A stretch of DNA of 64,000 bases, taken from the NCBI GenBank assembly GCA_030765045.1, contig CM060967.1, forward strand, positions 167,103,751-167,167,750, in the 5' to 3' direction. Positions 57,570 to 64,000 of this stretch are shown piece after piece. This DNA is from Tenodera sinensis. Lineage: Eukaryota; Arthropoda; Insecta; Mantodea; Mantidae. Every line of letters starts with the position of its first letter. The first letter of the stretch is position 1. Under the pieces are notes generated by a model, which saw only the letters and a program-made list of their open reading frames with translations, had not been told where the DNA came from and searched no databases. The translations under genes were made by a program, and so were the position numbers.

Positions 57570-58069
57570 TTTTAACATTTTTATAAACGGTTCCCCACGA
57601 TGCAATTTTGTATAATGTTTAGCTATGTCCTTTAACAGAAGGTTAGCAAATTGACGAGATAATTTCTTAATTTTGTTATTAGTTTGGATAAAAATACATT
57701 TTAAAGTTTAAATTAATTTAAATTTCGAAATGTTCTTTCCAATGTTATTTCTAAGCAATTACACCAAATTCCATGCATATATACTGAAAACTGCATCGTG
57801 TGGAGCATTGTAAACAAACAATACTAAAAATTAAAACATGAGAAAACTAAAGTTTAAAGTGGTAACAAGGATAGTGAAAATGTATTGACTTAAATGGACA
57901 TGACCACTTACAGGAAATCAGTTAAATGGCCATGTGACATAGTTAAAAAAACATTAGGCTATGAAAAGCTTATCAAAATAAAGCAAAAGGTTTATACTAT
58001 TTGATAAAACAAAAATCAATTTTTGCTCTTTTTGAAATTTAGCATTTTTACACAGACGCGTATACTTAA
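57570..58069. other. Unassigned AT-rich DNA
   Basis: No repeat or coding motif was recognised between the two retroelement insertions. Confidence 0.3.
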
Positions 58070-58107
58070 ACTTAAATACCAAATTTGGTATTCAATCGAC
58101 CATTCTT
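58070..58107 (+). mobile_element. Family A, left piece of a split copy
   Basis: CTTAAATACCAAATTTGGTA then TTCAATCGACCATTCTTTTT is the middle of the repeat. It resumes at 59889 after the LINE-like insertion. Confidence 0.65.
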
Positions 58108-59888
58108 TTTCCTTGTGTTGGGTGTCATGAGGGGTGAAGCCTCTCGACAAGAACCATCGCAAGACTGGCTCCTTTACTAGTAGAAGGAGGATGTAGTAAG
58201 GGATGGTGGTAATGCGGTGGTTTTGTTGGGAGGGACTTTTTCTTGGTTTGGGAGTCATTGAGGGGTTATCCTCCCCCAGTGAGAGGCGCCCTCAACCTTT
58301 CCCGTGAGGTAAGGCGCAGGGTATTTTTTTTTTTTTTTACTTATTGCATTTGTGCCAAGTACAAGTCTAGGGTGTTTAATGTTTCCCCGGGGCGAATGTC
58401 GTACTCCGTGAGGCCATGGATAGGGGCACTGAAGAGAACTGTTGAATATTTGAGAAAGGGATAGGATGTGATCAGTAAGGGTTGGGGCAGAAAGGTCAGG
58501 ATGGATGCATCATCTCCAACTTCTCCCTGGCTGCTTGAGCCAAGTGGGTGCCCTGGCGAAGGGGTTTGTCTTGCGCGGATAGACGTAACAATGCCTTGGA
58601 CATGCGCCAAAGAGATTGATCCTCCGTCTAGAAGATATTTGTTGCTCCCATTCTTCGTTGCATTAGTCTGCAAGTTCCAATTTTAGGACAAATTGCAGTC
58701 TGTTGAATTCCCTTCTGTCCAGGTTGAACCAGTGTGCTCTGTTCTTCGCCGCTATGACGTCACGAAGGTAGCGAGTCAATTTTCTAACTGCCTGAGCTCG
58801 ACCTCGGGTAGGTGGAGTTGCCTGTGCTATGGCTGCAGTTATGGAGGAATTGACCTCCAATACCAGCGCGTCGGCTTCCTTTGGCGTGGAGCACGGATGC
58901 AGTTTTGCTGGTATTTCTGCCAAGTTTTGGGTAAACTCTCGCCGTTTGACGCGGTTAGGAGCGGGAAAGAGACGATGTGATTTCTGATTCGGTTGGGATT
59001 TGAATAGCAGAAGGATTGGGTAGTGGTCAGAAGACAGCTCTGGAAGGGAGAAGACTTGTGGATGGCATCTTGTGTTCTTGACTATGGTGATGCCTAGCCA
59101 GTCCGGTGGACGGCGACCGTTTCCTGATCGGAGACGATGGCGAGAGTACCACTAGGTCGTTGTTAAGCATGCAGGGTTCCACCTTTCTTCCTCGATGGTT
59201 GAGGATTGTGGAGTTCCATGATGGGCTCTTTGCATTATAGTCTCCCATGGCTATGGTTGTCATGTAAGTTGAAAATATTGCATCAACTCCTTGGCAATGA
59301 TGGGACGACTAGGCGGGATATAAACGGATAAGAACCTAAGAGGTCCTTTGTTGGTCTCCAACTAAATTCCAGTGGTTTCCAGGTTGGGATTTGGAGCAAC
59401 GAACAGTTGGCGATGTTGAACGCTGCAACTCGCATAGATGGCAGTTCCACCATGACCGTTAGCTCTATCAGTTCTCTAACAAAGCATACCCGGTATGGTA
59501 GCTTTGTTCGACGGTGTTGGGTATGTTTCCTGCACCTGGATACCCTTTGCAGCTACAAAATTTACAGTTTCACGCAGCTTGAAGTGAATCCCAGCAGCAA
59601 ACTTTGAGGGAGAGCAGGTCTCTTACTCCTCCGTTTCTAGCAGCCATGTTGTACGGTGAAGTTCAACACTGTAAGGATGAGAGAGCTTCAGCCAGGAAGG
59701 CTGCTAACTCAGGTAGGAGAGGGATTGGTATCTGATTCATCATGGTGGGGAAGGCATCGTCTGGGATGTGCGGAGGGAAGTAGAGCTCTTCGATGGAGGC
59801 TGTTCAGCTTCAGATGGTACCAAACTCTCAGATAATGCCGCTGGCGAGGTACCCGTCTGTGTTAAAACACGCTGTTGGGCAGGTTGCG
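58108..59888 (-). pseudogene. Jockey-like LINE: ORF1 end, endonuclease and linker, reverse transcriptase lost
   Basis: Minus-strand pieces appear in LINE order. A Pro/Ser-rich tail (TSPAALSESLVPSEAEQPPS) and a following PLLPELAAFLAEALSS look like the end of ORF1. ORF2 then starts near 59647 (MAARNGGVRDLLSLK). The apurinic endonuclease has GGTAIYA (59431-59451), VYIPPSRP (59302-59325), AMGDYNAKSPSWNS (about 59250-59210) and the SDHYPI active-site motif (59014-59032). The linker follows (RAQAVRKLTRYLRDVIAAKN, then WRMSKALLRLSAQDKPL near 58610-58560). Reverse-transcriptase motifs should follow but do not; an A-run (58325-58340) and unrelated text end the unit. At least four frame changes make it dead. 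Its ends fall inside a family A copy, with AATCGACCATTCTTTTT and AACCGACTTTTCGTTTTT as a possible diverged target duplication. Confidence 0.8.
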
Positions 59889-59926
59889 GCTGTAACCGAC
59901 TTTTCGTTTTTGAGTTACGCTGTTTA

Positions 59927-60010
<84 letters not shown>

Positions 60011-60152
60011 TTTTCTAAAACAATTTTTTTTTTCCTTTTTCGATTTAGTGGACCTCAAAGCATATTGCCGGTGAAATTTCGACATCGAATTTTTTGGTGG
60101 AATACAACACCTACTTCCTCTACTTACTATACGTATGTAGTAGAGAAAGTTA
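59889..60152 (+). mobile_element. Family A, right piece of split copy, with expanded (CA)n
   Basis: It runs from TAACCGACTTTTCGTTTTTG, through the CA array (59931-60008), to CCGGTGAAATTTCGACATCG and the end GTAGTAGAGAAAGTTACATG. Confidence 0.8.
59931..60008 (+). repeat. (CA)n microsatellite inside family A
   Basis: A pure CA array of about 78 bases at the family's standard dinucleotide site. Confidence 0.95.
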
Positions 60153-60559
60153 CATGTCTGCTAAGCATGAGAACTTGCAGAGAGGGACTTGGAACCTCGA
60201 CCGAAAGGCGATCTTTTGTGTACATGCCCTTGACGGGGCACTCCCGGGAGGATGGATGAAGCGAATGGATCCGGTGTGGCGGTCGGCACATCAAGAGAGA
60301 GCAGAGGGCAGCATCCCTACATTTTTCCAGTTAGAAGCACCCTGGCGGAGGCTGGCTCAGCCCGGTTCCTCTCCCACCCCTTCGGGTTCGTACCTCCAAG
60401 GGAGGTGCATGGCATGGGAAGGTGGCTCTCCTCCCCCTCATGCTTGTACCATCCCTTGAGGGGGGTGGTTTCGTAAACCAATAGGTTCGCCTTAAAATCC
60501 AGGGGACGAGATTTCCAGAGTGCATTTGTTCCCCTTCCGCGCTGCTGACGCTTCCAACT
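60153..60559. other. GC-rich unassigned block
   Basis: The block has markedly higher GC than the window and overlapping frames on both strands, for example minus 60317-60781, which runs into the SINE. Words such as GGAACCTCGACCGAAAGGCG suggest a retroposon fragment, but no motif was recognised. Confidence 0.35.
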
Positions 60560-60785
60560 CTGAAAGACACCTAACGGGATGAAGGGTGAAGTGAAGCGAT
60601 TAATGTAATGAAGTGGAGGGACAGGACATTCGGAGGATATGGAAATCCTCCCCAGCCTAGCGACCGGGGAAACCTCCGAAAAAAAAACATGAATCAGGAA
60701 GATTGGCCAGGGGGATCGAACCTCGACCTCCCGAATGTGGGTCACAGACGTTACGTCCTGAGCCATTCTGCTCGGTATCATACAA
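60560..60785 (-). mobile_element. SINE-3, tRNA-derived, minus strand
   Basis: On the minus strand ATACCGAGCAGAATGGCTCA then GGACGTAACG gives the A-box region, and GGAGGTCGAGGTTCGATCCC the B box. The body passes AATCTTCCTGATTCATG, an internal T-run and GGTTTCCCCGGTCGCTAGGC, then CATTACATTAATCGC near the end. It is distinct from SINE-1 and SINE-2. Confidence 0.8.
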
Positions 60786-62959
60786 GTGTAGTAATCTCGT
60801 TAAAACACAATTTACATAAAATAAAAATGTTGTAGCATTAACTACTCCCAACATATTCGTTATTGGTTTGAATTTCTAAATTCTGTAAGTTTTTTTGAAG
60901 TGTTTATGTTGTCATTTTTCATTGCAATTTCAAAGCCAATATGCATGCGACCTGCTTGCTAAAGATTCGAGTATCACGTCAAACTTCTGTATCCCCTTGT
61001 ACAACAAATCATGTTATAAAATATTGCTGCTAACGTTTATATTGATTGCCATGAAGTGTTTCGAAAAGCTTGTAGAGGAATGGATAGAGAAATAATATGA
61101 AACAGCTTGTCCACTTTTACTTTCCTTTCTAAGGCCGATATGAATCTTAATCTAATAAATGTCAAGCGTGCCTTGCTTGGGGGTTTAATAAAGTTAAATA
61201 ACACGCTATTTTTTCATACAGGTAAGTTTTTTTAGGGAACTTTGTCTTCGAGGAAGTCGAAAAATGATGGACATCCGAGAAAATGAAATATAGAAGTTCT
61301 GTTTATTGTCAACACTTAGCAGTTAAGCTATTAACGGGCATCAACATATTTCATTTTATACAGCCAGAAACCTCAATTATCTCCAGAGTGAATGACTATC
61401 CTACAGTAGGAAAATCAATACATACACAGAACTTTGTAGAGATTGATTTCTACTGCATGTATATATACAATTTACTATCATTTTTTCATATCTCTTTGGT
61501 ATATTACGTAATCATGCTGATGTGGACCATATTTCCGTGCATTTGATAGTGTTTTATTATTCTATGTGGTAAGGTTAGTTTCGGACGTTCCTAAAACATT
61601 TTAATATAATGGTAATAAACAACGGAATACAACGTTATTAGTCATGGACAGCGGATTAAGATAAACAAGATTAGTACAAAGTTCCTCAGTTAACAGAATA
61701 CAAACAATCGCACACAAACCACAATCACTAATAACTATAAATATGCGTTTTTGCTTTATACATTATAGAGACATTTTGAGGTTGTGTATGTATATACTGC
61801 CACAAGGCTTTCTTTGACAAGTCTGATGCATATAACGATCACGAAATCAGTGATCATACTATTTATTCATACATTACAGTCTCAAGTCTTTAGACGGTAA
61901 CTCGTTGAAACAGTCCAGCAAAACTGAGGTATTTTTGTAGAACCAGTAAAAGGAACGGCAACTATTTTTAGTGTTTGGAAAGCGGTTTGGGTGCGAGACC
62001 TTTGCAATAAAGAAAATGTGTTTAAAAGCTTCCTGAGTGAGGGAATTAAGTTACGGTTACAAATAGTTTCTTTGGCGAGATGCTTTGTGGCCTGGCGAAG
62101 TAAATATCTTCTTTGATGTGCAGTGCCGAGCATGGTTTGTTGGTCAGCCTCAGATGCCTGTCAAATCTTGAGGCACTGAAGAGAAACACTCCACGCATCT
62201 TGTGTTTGTTTTCTCCCACACACTGAATGACACGTGGTTTGTTTTTATGGGGCCGAATATTACAAGGTCATTAGAAACACATTCTTAATGCTTTTTTCTG
62301 TTAATGAACCTCTCGAAAACCAAAATAAACGAAGCTAAAGGAATCTCTCCTCTTATTAATCGACAGCGTGTACGTACAGACAGGAAAACAAATTATTTGT
62401 TTAGAAATTTAATACGTTTTAACATTAACCAACACCACCACCAATTGCTATTACCATAATCATTTACAAGCTTCTGAATAAATTTTCCCACGTTTTACCA
62501 TTCTTGAGTCACCTGAAGCGCGCATGTGTTTGTATGCCCATTCCCCTTAAAGATATACAAATATGATTGGAATTTCAAATTGAAACTTCGTAAATGCAAA
62601 AAATGCATAATTTGATTCCTCGCCATTTTAAATACCCTATTACATGCTTAAATGTTAAGTGGATTTTAATGTAAGCTATGCATCCAAATCTTTTAACGCC
62701 TGTTTTCTTGCTACTAATATTATCAGTATTTTCCTTCCCGCAAAATGCTTTTTGTGGAGCAGTTTTTGTAATTCACTAATGAACTTTGTTATACATAGAC
62801 ATAGCAAATAATTTTCCTACATTTTGTCAGATGTGTAAGCACAATTTTAATTTCCAAACTTACGAATTTTTTTGCCTCAAAATTGTAATTTTGTAAGTTT
62901 AAAAACTTTTAAAGCCTAAACTAAACGAGACAGAAATCTAGTTTAATTTTAAAAAGTAC
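60786..62959. other. Unassigned DNA
   Basis: GATAGAGAAATAATATGAAA near 61083 recalls a decayed family A terminus. Otherwise no repeat, RNA gene or coding motif was recognised. Confidence 0.35.
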
Positions 62960-63776
<817 letters not shown>

Positions 63777-63779
63777 ATA

Positions 63780-64000
63780 TTTTTAGAAAATGAATTGTTG
63801 GTGTACTTCGAAGTATTGTCACAAGGTATGAAACCATCGATCTTGTGGACTCTACCCTATTTTGAAATCAAATTTTGAAGAGGTCCTGATCAGAATAACA
63901 AATACTTTCCTGTCTGCTCACATATCACAACGCTGTCAGCTGTTTCACTCTGAAGGTAAGATCAATGCAATAATTGAATCAGGCAAGCGTAGAATATTCA
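63780..64000 (+). repeat. Repeat F, copy 2
   Basis: It is collinear with 6935-7255, including TACTTCGAAGTATTGTC, GAAACCATCGATCTTGTGGA, CTCACATATCACAACGCTGT and TTGAATCAGGCAAGCGTAGA. It runs to the window edge. Confidence 0.6.

Noticed and set aside
59768..60259. 163-codon plus-strand frame, the longest in the window
   Set aside because: It strings together antisense LINE sequence, a CA array and family A sequence; no conserved motif.
60317..60781. 154-codon minus-strand frame
   Set aside because: Its first half is the SINE-3 copy read through; the rest shows no motif.

Overview
The window looks like repeat-dense intergenic (or long intronic) DNA from a large AT-rich arthropod genome, probably a hemimetabolous insect. 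The grounds are the many tRNA-derived SINEs, decayed Jockey/RTE-like LINEs, a Penelope-like element (PLE), a mariner relic, hAT elements and MITEs, and the lack of any long intact reading frame on either strand. No operons, Shine-Dalgarno sites or bacterial genes are present. I cannot fix the species from sequence alone. No protein-coding gene is secure; the best candidate is a very short first coding exon on the minus strand at 23192-23263.

The dominant feature is one interspersed repeat, called family A here. It is about 850 bp long, apparently non-coding, and I do not recognise it. It occurs more than twenty times, from 2 kb to 64 kb, as full-length, truncated, internally deleted, inverted and head-to-tail copies. 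Its ends carry the inverted 12-mer ACTTTCTCTACT / AGTAGAGAAAGT. Its 3' third holds a short CACACA tract that has grown into long (CA)n arrays in several copies. An older relative, family A2, shares the 5' end. Other repeats seen twice or more are B (a roughly 600-bp MITE with TIRs), C, D, E, F and an LTR-like sequence G.

Layout: 0-5 kb holds an AT-rich, G-depleted tract and old family A copies within an inverted-repeat pair. 5-15.5 kb holds MITE B copies, an LTR-like block, SINE-1 copies, full-length family A copies and a 1,243-bp hAT element with TIRs and an 8-bp target duplication. 16.6-20 kb has a LINE reverse-transcriptase relic joined directly to a PLE GIY-YIG relic, a 137-bp MITE nested in A2, and a mariner relic. 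21.9-25.9 kb is mostly unassigned and contains the candidate exon, a 108-bp-arm near-perfect foldback and a SINE. 26-56 kb is a succession of family A, C, D and E copies, a LINE 3' ORF relic (37.2-37.7 kb) and a hAT-like coding relic (50.4-50.7 kb). 56.2-60.8 kb is a GC-richer retroelement cluster: a 1.35-kb element with inverted termini, a 13-bp target duplication and a hammerhead-like motif; a minus-strand LINE with endonuclease motifs that splits a family A copy; and a SINE. 61-64 kb is unassigned sequence, then a minus-strand family A copy and repeat F.

The relics do not work together as a pathway. They record layers of insertion: A inside D, a MITE inside A2, a LINE inside A, and A beside A. 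All coordinates of repeats are by-eye alignments and may be off by 10-30 bases unless stated as exact.
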